DNA of 23,122 nt, from positions 1 through 23,122 of the forward strand of contig DATLZB010000184.1 in assembly GCA_035574175.1 (NCBI GenBank), written 5' to 3'. Source of the stretch: DATLZB01 sp035574175 (GTDB taxonomy: Bacteria; Pseudomonadota; Alphaproteobacteria; Rhizobiales; Hyphomicrobiaceae). Shown in pieces: positions 1 to 6,547 of the stretch; within the stretch, counting starts at the first letter, position 1; each line of letters opens with the position of its first letter. The notes below the pieces were generated by a model that was not told the origin of the DNA, did not search any database, and saw only the letters and a list, made by a program, of their open reading frames with translations. A program made the translations under genes and the position numbers.

Positions 1-51
1 GGTGGCCACGGTGGGGGCCATGGCGGCGGGGGTGGGGGGTATGGCAGGTGA
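1..51 (+). CDS. C-terminal end of a Gly-rich protein (partial)
   Basis: The frame is open from the left edge and encodes only Gly, His, Tyr and Arg (GGHGGGHGGGGGGYGR) before TGA. This is the end of a gene that starts outside the window. The next gene also finishes with a Gly-rich tail ending in Gly-Arg, so the two may be tandem paralogues or share a type of low-complexity tail. Nothing of a folded domain is visible, so no function can be assigned. A chance open frame in GC-rich DNA is possible. Confidence 0.5.
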   Translation, partial: GGHGGGHGGGGGGYGR

Positions 52-83
52 CTTTATGGTGAGACTGATGTCGAGGAATTGAC

Positions 84-89
84 TATAAT
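84..89 (+). promoter_or_regulatory. possible -10 box (TATAAT) before the FecR-domain gene
   Basis: A perfect TATAAT lies in the short AT-rich gap between the Gly-rich tail and the FecR-domain gene, about 38 bases before its ATG. No convincing -35 hexamer sits 16-18 bases upstream; the TTGACT at 79-84 overlaps the box. The promoter is therefore tentative. Confidence 0.3.
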
Positions 90-126
90 TGGCTTGGCTA
101 AGGAAGCGTTCGGGTAGGGTATCGAC

Positions 127-1152
127 ATGCGTGGCTGGGCCGTGCGAGCGCTTCTTGACGCGCTCTTCCTTTCCACGATCTTGATCTCCACAACGGATTC
201 GCAAGCGGCGGAGCCGCGCGACGTCGGAGAGGCGGTGGTGATCAAGAACCAAGTCACCGCGGCCGACTCCAAGCAGGACAAGCGGCAGCTCGCCAAGGGC
301 GATGTGGTGCGCGAAGAGGAGCTGCTCGAGACGCAGAAGCTGTCGCACGGGGAATTTCGTCTCGCCGACGATACCAAGCTCGCGCTCGGGCCCAATGCGC
401 GCCTCGTGCTCGACAAGTTCGTGTACGACCCGGACAAGTCGGGCAAGCAGGTGCTCATTAACTTCGCCGTCGGCGCCTTCCGTTTCATCTCGAGCGCCAA
501 GGATCCAACCGGCTACGAGTTGAAGACGCCCACCGCAACGCTCGGTGTGCGCGGCACCGTCTTCGACTTCTACATCGGCGAAAAGGGCGGCATGGCGGTC
601 CTCATGCACAAGGGTGCGGTGGAGGTGTGCTCGGCAAGTTGCAGGCTACACAACAGACTGGGCCGACTCGTCTACGTCACCAAGGCGGGCAACGTGGTGC
701 GGCGGAAATACTGGGACCCAAAACTGCTGCCTGGGGTACGGATCAAGGAGGCCTTTCCTTTTCTCGGCAAGAAGCTCGCCATCGACGACGTCATCCGCTA
801 CGCGAGTTTGACGGCGCCGGCCGGCAAGGCCGCACCTAGCAAGACGGCGAAGGCGCCGGCAGTGGCGCCCACCTTCGCCTTCAACATGGACGGGACGTTC
901 TCGTTCGGTCGAAGCGTTGCGAGCGTCGGTCAGCCAGGGGGGCCGGTCGGTGGCGGACGGGCCGGTCCCGGCAACGGTAACGGCAATTCGCCCAACGCGG
1001 GCAACGGAGGCGGTAACCTCGGCGGCAGTGGACCCGGCACCGGCAACGGCGGCAGCAACAACGGTGGCGGAAACGGTAGCGGCAATGGCGGCGGCGGAGG
1101 CGGGGGCGGGGGCAATGGTGGGGGTGGAGGCGGAGGCAACGGCGGGAGGTGA
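127..1152 (+). CDS. Secreted FecR-domain protein with Gly/Asn-rich C-terminal tail
   Basis: The 341-residue protein has an N-terminal signal peptide (about residues 1-28, ending in SQA/QAA). A FecR-type domain follows at about 35-170, with the typical TPTATLGVRGTVFDF stretch near residue 134. Two cysteines (168 and 172) lie just after it. From about residue 270 to the end it is almost pure Gly with Asn and Ser. FecR domains are best known from periplasmic anti-sigma regulators, but those are inner-membrane proteins with an N-terminal cytoplasmic tail. This one is simply exported, like many alphaproteobacterial FecR proteins of unknown role. The ATG is preceded by TAGGG with 7-base spacing. 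No sigma factor or TonB receptor is nearby, so a role in iron uptake is not supported. The Gly-rich tail may be a flexible or matrix-interacting segment; that is inference. Confidence 0.8.
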   Translation: MRGWAVRALLDALFLSTILISTTDSQAAEPRDVGEAVVIKNQVTAADSKQDKRQLAKGDVVREEELLETQKLSHGEFRLADDTKLALGPNARLVLDKFVYDPDKSGKQVLINFAVGAFRFISSAKDPTGYELKTPTATLGVRGTVFDFYIGEKGGMAVLMHKGAVEVCSASCRLHNRLGRLVYVTKAGNVVRRKYWDPKLLPGVRIKEAFPFLGKKLAIDDVIRYASLTAPAGKAAPSKTAKAPAVAPTFAFNMDGTFSFGRSVASVGQPGGPVGGGRAGPGNGNGNSPNAGNGGGNLGGSGPGTGNGGSNNGGGNGSGNGGGGGGGGGNGGGGGGGNGGR

Positions 1153-1305
1153 CCGAGCTGCCGGAGAGCCTGTCCGACCTGCCAGGAGGCCTTAGTCCCT
1201 CGTCTTAGGCCGTTTGAAGGCAAATGCTGCCTTGGCACGGCTTTGAGCTTGCCGGAGCCGGCTGAACGGTCGGCATGGCGCTACCCGGAAAGCTTGCGAA
1301 AGCAG

Positions 1306-1336
1306 CGGCCCAGTCTGTACTGTGGTCCGGTTTTTT
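1306..1336 (+). terminator. candidate intrinsic terminator after the FecR-domain gene
   Basis: Bases 1306-1313 can pair with 1320-1329 around a six-base loop, giving about 8 base pairs with two single-T bulges. The stem is followed, after one extra G, by six T residues at 1331-1336. It lies 150 bases after the FecR-domain stop and 76 bases before the next start. It would separate the FecR-domain gene from the ABC gene. The bulges lower confidence. Confidence 0.45.
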
Positions 1337-1412
1337 GCCGAGCGCTGGCCGCCGATTCCATCAGGGGTCGTAAGGAGCCCGACCAAGCGGCAGGGCCGGA
1401 CGTGGAGGCTCC

Positions 1413-4046
1413 ATGGATACGAACCTCTTCCGCTACGTCTGGCGACACAGCCGGCGCGAGCAACTCGTGGTGCTCTCGCTCATTCTCCTGTCGCTACCGT
1501 TCTATTTCGCTTCACTCGATGTTCCGAAGACCATCGTCAACGAGGCTTTGCAGGGCCGTGCCTTCGCGGAGGGCAACAACACGGCCGTTTTATTCCGTAT
1601 GGAGCTCAACCTGCCGACGTGGAGCGGCGGAGGAAGCGTCGAGCTGTTTCCAGGCCTCGAGCTCGAGAGACTGCCCTTCCTGCTGACACTGTGCGGGCTT
1701 TTCCTGACGCTGGTGCTGATCAACGGCGCCTTCAAGTTCGTCATCAATACGCGCAAGGGCATTCTCGGCGAGAAGCTGTTGCGGCAACTGAGATACGATC
1801 TCTTCGCCCTGCTCTTGCGCTTCCGCCCCGAGGACATCCGCGCCGTAAAACCGGCCGAAGCTGCCAGCGTGATCAAGGACGAGGTCGAGCCGATCGGCGA
1901 CTTTGCGGGCGATGCCTTCATCCAGCCTTTCTTCCTCGGCACGCAGGCGCTCACCGCGCTCACCTTCATCATGGTGCAGAACGCCGGTCTCGGTGCCATC
2001 GCGCTGGCGGTGGTCCTCGTTCAGGCAGTGCTCATCCCTCGGCTGCGGCGGCGATTGATCACGCTCGGCGTCGAACGGCAGATCGAATCCCGTAGGCTTG
2101 CTGGAAGAATTGGCGCGGTGGTCGAGGCGGCGCCGGCGATCCACACGCATGGAGCGGCCGCCTACAACAGGGCGGGGGTCAACAATCTGCTCGCACGGCT
2201 GCTGGCGATCCGCATCGGTTTGTTCAAGCGGAAGTTCGCGGTCAAGTACCTCAACAACCTGCTGGCGCAAATCACTCCCTTCTTCTTCTACTCATTCGGT
2301 GGTTACCTTGCCCTGCGCGGTCATCTCGATCTCGGACAACTTCTCGCGGTGATCGTCGCCTATCGTGATCTGCCGCCGCCCATCAAGGAGCTGATTGACT
2401 GGGACCAGCAGCGCACGGATATTACGGTCAAGTACCAGCAGGTCGCTTCGGTATTCGCCACAGACGGGCTGCTGCCGCATGTGGACGGCGAGAGGCTGCC
2501 CGAGCCGCCGCCGCACGACGCGCCCATCGTCATCGACGGTCTGCAAGTCGCCGATCGGGCCGGCAATCGCCTACTCGAGCGCTTTTCCGCGATGCTGCCG
2601 CGGCCCGGAAGCATTGCGCTCGTTGGCCCTGCCGGCAGCGGTCGCGAAGCGCTCGCCCGCGCGCTCGGGCGGCAGATCACGGACTATCAGGGAGAGATAC
2701 GTGTCGGCGAAGTTAATCTGGCCGAACTTCCGAACGAGGTACTGTCGAGAGTGGTCAACTACGCCGGTCCGGAGCCGGGCCTTCTTCCGGGTTCAATACG
2801 CGAAAACGTGACGCTCGGCGTGCGTCACGTGGTACCGCCCCGTGCGATCGCGGGCGATGCGCAATCCTTCCGGCCCGACCTCGACCAACTCTGGCTCGAC
2901 TATGGGGCGGCCGGTGCGTCGAGTGCGGAGGAACTCGACGATCTCATGGTTCGAGCCTTGAGAGCGACCGGCATGCTCGACGATATCTACAAGTTCGGGC
3001 TGCTCGGGCGGCTGCCGCCGTCCACGGACCCACGCCTCGTAGAGCGGCTGGTGGAGGCGCGCCATTCGGTTAGAGCTGAACTCGGCAGGCGCGATCTGCT
3101 GCGCTTGGTCGAGCCGTTCGACCTCGAGCGCTACAACTTGAATGCAACGATCGCCGAAAACCTGTTGTTCGGGGTGCCGCTGCACAAGGAGCTTTCCGGC
3201 GTCGGGCTCGTCAACGACCCCTACCTGCGCTCGGTTCTGGCGGCCGAGGAGCTCAACCTTGCGTTGGCCGGGGTCGGCGTGCGGATCGCCGAGACTGCGC
3301 TCGAAATGGTCGCCGGCATGTCCGCAGGCCATGCGTTGTTCGAGCGCTACTCCTTTATCGCGCCGCAGGAAATGGAAGACCTTCGCCACGCACTCGACAA
3401 CGTCAAGGGGCGGGACGGCGCCCAGCGGTTTGACAGGGAGAGCGAAATCAAGTTCATCGGGCTCGCTTTCCGCTACATCGAGGCTCGCCACCGCTTCAAT
3501 CTGGTCGATCCACGCCTCATGGGGCGCATCGTACGGGCACGGCATCGGTTCCATGACGGGTTGCCGAAGAACTACGCAAGTCGAATCGAGTTCTACGATC
3601 CCGAGCGGTTCGTGCTGTCGGCCCCCATTCGCGACAACCTACTGTTCGGCAAGACCGTGTTCGGCCTTCCCAACACCGAGCAGATGCTGTGGGAGGTGAT
3701 GCGCAAGCTGCTCGGCGAGATCGGGCTCGAACAGGCGATCTACAGGCTCGGTCTCGACTACGACGTCGGCCCCAGCGGCAAACTGATTTCGGCTCAGCAG
3801 CGCGCCGCCATCAGCATCGCTCGCAGCCTGATTAAGCGACCGCAGATGCTGATCCTCGATGGTGCGCTGGCAGCATTCAATCCCGGGGAGGCGAGGGAGG
3901 TCCTGAACAATATCCGCACGTGGATGGCGGGCCGTACGCTCATGGTGAGTTTGTCGGACATCGCTGAAGCAAAGGACTTCGATTGCGTGATACGGTTCGA
4001 AGGAGCATGCGCGGCCCTGGCGTCGCAGCCCGCAGAAGCAGCCTAG
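1413..4046 (+). CDS. ABC exporter-like membrane protein with a degenerate, internally duplicated nucleotide-binding region
   Basis: The 877-residue protein starts at an ATG preceded by GGAGG. Residues 1-340 resemble an ABC exporter membrane domain, with hydrophobic segments near 18-35, 88-110, 180-210 and 285-320. The ATPase part begins near 371. Where Walker A should be there is GPAGSGREA (405-413), with Arg-Glu in place of Lys-Ser/Thr. The Q-loop region (450-469) reads GPEPGLLPG without Gln. The LSGGQ position is LISAQQ (791-796), and Walker B is LILDGA (813-818) without the catalytic Glu. The switch His appears to be Ser. Between Q-loop and signature there are about 320 extra residues containing two more Q-loop-like boxes (568-587 and 727-746), each ending AEN/RDN-LLFG. 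The normal family length is about 580-620. ATP hydrolysis is doubtful and the substrate is unknown. A cyclic-nucleotide-binding gene follows 85 bases downstream. Confidence 0.8.
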   Translation: MDTNLFRYVWRHSRREQLVVLSLILLSLPFYFASLDVPKTIVNEALQGRAFAEGNNTAVLFRMELNLPTWSGGGSVELFPGLELERLPFLLTLCGLFLTLVLINGAFKFVINTRKGILGEKLLRQLRYDLFALLLRFRPEDIRAVKPAEAASVIKDEVEPIGDFAGDAFIQPFFLGTQALTALTFIMVQNAGLGAIALAVVLVQAVLIPRLRRRLITLGVERQIESRRLAGRIGAVVEAAPAIHTHGAAAYNRAGVNNLLARLLAIRIGLFKRKFAVKYLNNLLAQITPFFFYSFGGYLALRGHLDLGQLLAVIVAYRDLPPPIKELIDWDQQRTDITVKYQQVASVFATDGLLPHVDGERLPEPPPHDAPIVIDGLQVADRAGNRLLERFSAMLPRPGSIALVGPAGSGREALARALGRQITDYQGEIRVGEVNLAELPNEVLSRVVNYAGPEPGLLPGSIRENVTLGVRHVVPPRAIAGDAQSFRPDLDQLWLDYGAAGASSAEELDDLMVRALRATGMLDDIYKFGLLGRLPPSTDPRLVERLVEARHSVRAELGRRDLLRLVEPFDLERYNLNATIAENLLFGVPLHKELSGVGLVNDPYLRSVLAAEELNLALAGVGVRIAETALEMVAGMSAGHALFERYSFIAPQEMEDLRHALDNVKGRDGAQRFDRESEIKFIGLAFRYIEARHRFNLVDPRLMGRIVRARHRFHDGLPKNYASRIEFYDPERFVLSAPIRDNLLFGKTVFGLPNTEQMLWEVMRKLLGEIGLEQAIYRLGLDYDVGPSGKLISAQQRAAISIARSLIKRPQMLILDGALAAFNPGEAREVLNNIRTWMAGRTLMVSLSDIAEAKDFDCVIRFEGACAALASQPAEAA

Positions 4047-4100
4047 CCGGGCGGCCCCTAGGCGCCGTCGTGCGGTCGGTGAGTTTCGCTAGGCATGGGT

Positions 4101-4118
4101 GAGCCGCTGGAGCGGCTC
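4101..4118 (+). promoter_or_regulatory. perfect hairpin immediately upstream of the CNB gene ribosome binding site
   Basis: GAGCCGCT and AGCGGCTC are exact inverted copies separated by GG, forming an 18-base dyad. The next bases, AAGGG at 4119-4123, are the likely Shine-Dalgarno of the cyclic-nucleotide-binding gene. The hairpin could modulate translation of that gene or be a DNA operator. No T-run follows, so it is not a convincing terminator. Confidence 0.45.
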
Positions 4119-4131
4119 AAGGGTCTTTCAC

Positions 4132-4584
4132 ATGGCGCTCAACGTCGAAGCAACTACGCTCCAACAGATCCCGATGTTTTCCGGCATCGACGTCGGCAAA
4201 CTCAAGCTGTTGGCCTTCGCAGGCCAGCGTATCGCCTGCAACCACGGCGAGATCATCTTTCGACAGGGCGAGGCGGCAGATGCCGTCTACATCGTGCTCG
4301 AAGGCGAGGTCGACATCTTTCGCGAACGGTCGGATGGCAGGGTGCGCGTGGCGCGGCTCGGACGCGGGCAGCTCATCGGAGAGATCGGCGTGCTGTGCGA
4401 CACGACCCGCACGGCGACGGTGGAGGCTGCAACGGAGCTGCAGGTGCTGCGCATCGAGAAAGCCGTGTTTCTCGACTTTGTGCACGAGCTGCCGCAGCTC
4501 GCTATGTCCATCATCCGGGAACTCGGTCGCCGGCTCGACCTGATGAACGAGCAGCTTGCCCGCGCCGGTGCGCCCCCGAACTGA
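4132..4584 (+). CDS. Stand-alone cyclic-nucleotide-binding (CNB) domain protein
   Basis: The 150-residue protein is a single Crp-type CNB domain. It has the beta-roll glycines (GEIIF, EGEVDIF) and a phosphate-binding cassette near 83-97, GEIGVLCDTTRTATV. The cassette's Glu (84) and Arg (93), which hold the ribose and phosphate of cAMP or cGMP in this family, are both present. After the C-helix the chain ends, so there is no helix-turn-helix and it is not a CRP/FNR transcription factor. I chose the ATG at 4132, with AAGGG 8 bases upstream. A GTG at 4099 would place a hairpin inside the coding region and add an N-terminus unlike the family. It is co-directional with the ABC-like gene and may be co-transcribed with it. 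Regulation of that protein by cyclic nucleotide is plausible but unproven. Confidence 0.8.
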   Translation: MALNVEATTLQQIPMFSGIDVGKLKLLAFAGQRIACNHGEIIFRQGEAADAVYIVLEGEVDIFRERSDGRVRVARLGRGQLIGEIGVLCDTTRTATVEAATELQVLRIEKAVFLDFVHELPQLAMSIIRELGRRLDLMNEQLARAGAPPN

Positions 4585-4604
4585 GGAGAGAGGGCCAAGT
4601 CGGG

Positions 4605-4943
4605 CTACAGCGCGTTCTCACCCGTCTCGCCTGTGCGCACGCGGACGGCCTGCTCCAACGGCAGCACGAAGATCTTGCCGTCGCCGATGCTGCCAGTCCT
4701 CGCCGCATTGCGGATGGCCTCGACGGCGCGCTCCGACAAGCTCGCCGGCACCGCCACCTCGACCTTGACCTTGGGCACGAAGCCAATCTCGTACTCGGCG
4801 CCGCGGTAGATCTCCTTATGGCCCTTTTGGCGGCCGAAACCGCGCACCTCGCTCACGGTCAGTCCCTGGATGCCGAGTTCGGTCAGAGCCTCGCGTACCG
4901 CGTCGAGTTTGAAGGGCTGGACAATGGCAACGATGAATCGCAT
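4605..4943 (-). CDS. glnK: Nitrogen regulatory protein P-II
   Basis: The 112-residue length is exactly that of the P-II family. Tyr51 in the T-loop (RGAEY), the usual uridylylation site, is present. So is the nucleotide-binding B-loop region (ARTGSIGDGKIFVLPL), and the PFKL motif near the N-terminus matches. The common IIKPFKL is IVQPFKL here, with Gln at position 9. P-II trimers bind ATP/ADP and 2-oxoglutarate, and GlnK-type members plug AmtB when nitrogen is plentiful. The gene lies 20 bases downstream of amtB, with a strong AAGGGGAG 8 bases before its ATG. That placement favours glnK over glnB. The more common order is glnK before amtB. Confidence 0.95.
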   Translation of the reverse strand: MRFIVAIVQPFKLDAVREALTELGIQGLTVSEVRGFGRQKGHKEIYRGAEYEIGFVPKVKVEVAVPASLSERAVEAIRNAARTGSIGDGKIFVLPLEQAVRVRTGETGENAL

Positions 4944-4963
4944 CGCACTGGCTCCCCTTCAGA

Positions 4964-6181
4964 TCACATGTTGTAACCGCTTTCGCCGTGCGCGCTCAGG
5001 TCGAGGCCCCTCAGCTCGTCGTCGTTGCTGACCCTGAGGCCGACGGTGGCCTGCACGGCACGGATCACACCATAGGTGGCCACCACCGACCATGCCAGAG
5101 TGGCAATGCCGCCGAGGAGCTGAACGCCGAACTGGGTGAGCACACCGCGACCCTCAGGCAGGCCGGCACCGCCGAAGGCGGTATCGACGAAGATCGCCGT
5201 CAGCAGCACGCCGGTGGCACCGCCCACCCCGTGCACAGCAAACACGTCGAGAGAGTCGTCGATCCTGAAGCGCTGCTTGACAAGGCTCACCATCACATAG
5301 CACAGCCCGCCTCCGGCAAGGCCGATGACCACGGCTCCGAACGGACCGACGAAGCCGGAGGCCGGCGTGATGCTGGCGAGCCCGGCGATCGTGCCCGTCA
5401 CCATGCCGATCAGGCTCGGCCTGCCGAACTTGACCCATTCGATGACCATCCAGACCAGGGAGGCGGTGGCGGCGGAAACGTGGGTGACCGTCATCGCCAT
5501 GCCGGCGTTGCCGCCGGCAGAGAGCGCACTGCCGGCGTTGAATCCATACCAGCCCATCCACAGCATCGAGGCGCCGACCATGGTCATCCAGGGCGCGTGC
5601 GGCGGCTTGACGTCGTTGGGGAAGCCGGCGCGCGGGCGCAGCAGAACGGCAAGGATCAGCGCGGAAACACCAGCGGTGAGGTGCACGACGAGGCCGCCGG
5701 CAAAGTCCATGATACCCAAGGCGGCGAGCCACCCCCCGCCCCAGACCCAATGGGCGACCGGGGCATAGACGATGATCAGCCACAGCCCGCTGAACAGCAG
5801 AACGGCTTCGAACTTGATGCGCTCGACGAAGGCTCCGACGATCAGGGCAGGAGTAATGATGGCGAACGTCATCTGAAACATGAAAAACACGGTCTCCGGA
5901 ATCGTGGTGTTCGGGTAGACCGTGGAGGCGCCGGCGCCGGCCAGGAATACTTTGCTCAGGTCACCGATCCAGGGATTGCCGGCAGCGAACGACAGGCTGT
6001 AGGCGCACACCAGCCACAGCACCGACACGAGGCAGGCGATGGCAAAACAGTGCATGAGCACCGAGAGCACGTTGGAAGACCGCACCAGCCCGGCATAAAA
6101 GAGCGCCAGCCCCGGCAGCGTCATGAACAGGACCAGCGCCGTTGACGTGAGGACCCACGCGGTATCCGCCCCATTGATCAT
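4964..6181 (-). CDS. amtB: Ammonium transporter AmtB
   Basis: The 405-residue polytopic inner-membrane protein matches the Amt family from end to end. It begins with the typical LPGLALFYAGLVR segment of the first helix. The twin pore histidines are visible at about 167 (GGLVVH) and 317 (FAVHGVGG). The FQMTFAIITPAL and WYGFNAGS segments that supply the phenylalanine gate are present. It conducts ammonia/ammonium into the cytoplasm as a trimer and is blocked by its P-II partner, encoded directly downstream. It lacks the cleavable signal peptide of the E. coli protein and starts at the first helix; GGGGAGG sits just before the ATG. Nitrogen control is expected, but I found no clear sigma-54 -24/-12 element in the leader. 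Confidence 0.95.
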   Translation of the reverse strand: MINGADTAWVLTSTALVLFMTLPGLALFYAGLVRSSNVLSVLMHCFAIACLVSVLWLVCAYSLSFAAGNPWIGDLSKVFLAGAGASTVYPNTTIPETVFFMFQMTFAIITPALIVGAFVERIKFEAVLLFSGLWLIIVYAPVAHWVWGGGWLAALGIMDFAGGLVVHLTAGVSALILAVLLRPRAGFPNDVKPPHAPWMTMVGASMLWMGWYGFNAGSALSAGGNAGMAMTVTHVSAATASLVWMVIEWVKFGRPSLIGMVTGTIAGLASITPASGFVGPFGAVVIGLAGGGLCYVMVSLVKQRFRIDDSLDVFAVHGVGGATGVLLTAIFVDTAFGGAGLPEGRGVLTQFGVQLLGGIATLAWSVVATYGVIRAVQATVGLRVSNDDELRGLDLSAHGESGYNM

Positions 6182-6531
6182 GGAATTCGCCTCCCCTTTT
6201 CGGCGCCCAATGGCACCGCCCCGAACTCCTCATACCCCCTGCAGGCCGATCAAATGCTGTGCAGGTTCCGATCAATGCCTAATCGCTGACCAGTCGGCGC
6301 GCAATAACAACCATCAGTGCGGTGCCGGTTTCCCACGGCTCCCTGGTTCAAGGGGCTGCTTGCCGGGACGAATGGGCTAAGCCCTCAAAGATCGGGCTAA
6401 CCGATCCGAAGGCTGCGCAAACTTCGTTTGGGGCACGGGTTCGGGGCGGCGGTCCGCATCAGCCGGAGGCAGGGCCGAGCCCGACCTCTCCATCCCCGAG
6501 GTGCTCGCCGGGTTCGGGGCGGCGGTCCGCG
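6182..6531. other. 350-base leader between the radical SAM gene and amtB
   Basis: No convincing gene is present; the open frames here are GC-driven. The segment holds the amtB ribosome binding site at the 6182 end, so it must contain any amtB-specific promoter. It also contains one full copy and the start of a second copy of a 39-base direct repeat. I looked for a sigma-54 promoter and an NtrC palindrome on the minus strand and saw neither. Confidence 0.5.
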
Positions 6532-6547
6532 TCAGCCGGAGGCAGGG
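6436..6547. repeat. two 39-base direct repeats, 73-base period
   Basis: Bases 6436-6474 and 6509-6547 are identical except for A/G at 6458/6531. The second copy spans the stop codon (6532-6534) and last codons of the radical SAM gene. The first copy lies just downstream of the gene, reading on its strand. A local tandem duplication of the gene's 3' end with unrelated spacer, or a short dispersed intergenic element, would both fit. Confidence 0.8.

Noticed and set aside
127..1152. FecR-domain protein as an iron-uptake anti-sigma regulator
   Set aside because: It is exported by a signal peptide with no cytoplasmic anti-sigma segment, and no sigma factor or TonB receptor gene is in view.
4099..4131. 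GTG start for the CNB protein
   Set aside because: The added 11 residues are encoded by a perfect hairpin and lack family similarity; the ATG at 4132 has a better ribosome binding site.
4988..6145. 385-residue plus-strand open frame
   Set aside because: It lies antisense to amtB, whose protein is unmistakable. The frame is a GC-rich shadow full of His, Asp, Gln and Arg.
6200..6330. sigma-54 promoter for amtB
   Set aside because: I found no GG/GC pair with correct -24/-12 spacing on the minus strand; a TGGCAC near 6210 is on the wrong strand and lacks a partner.
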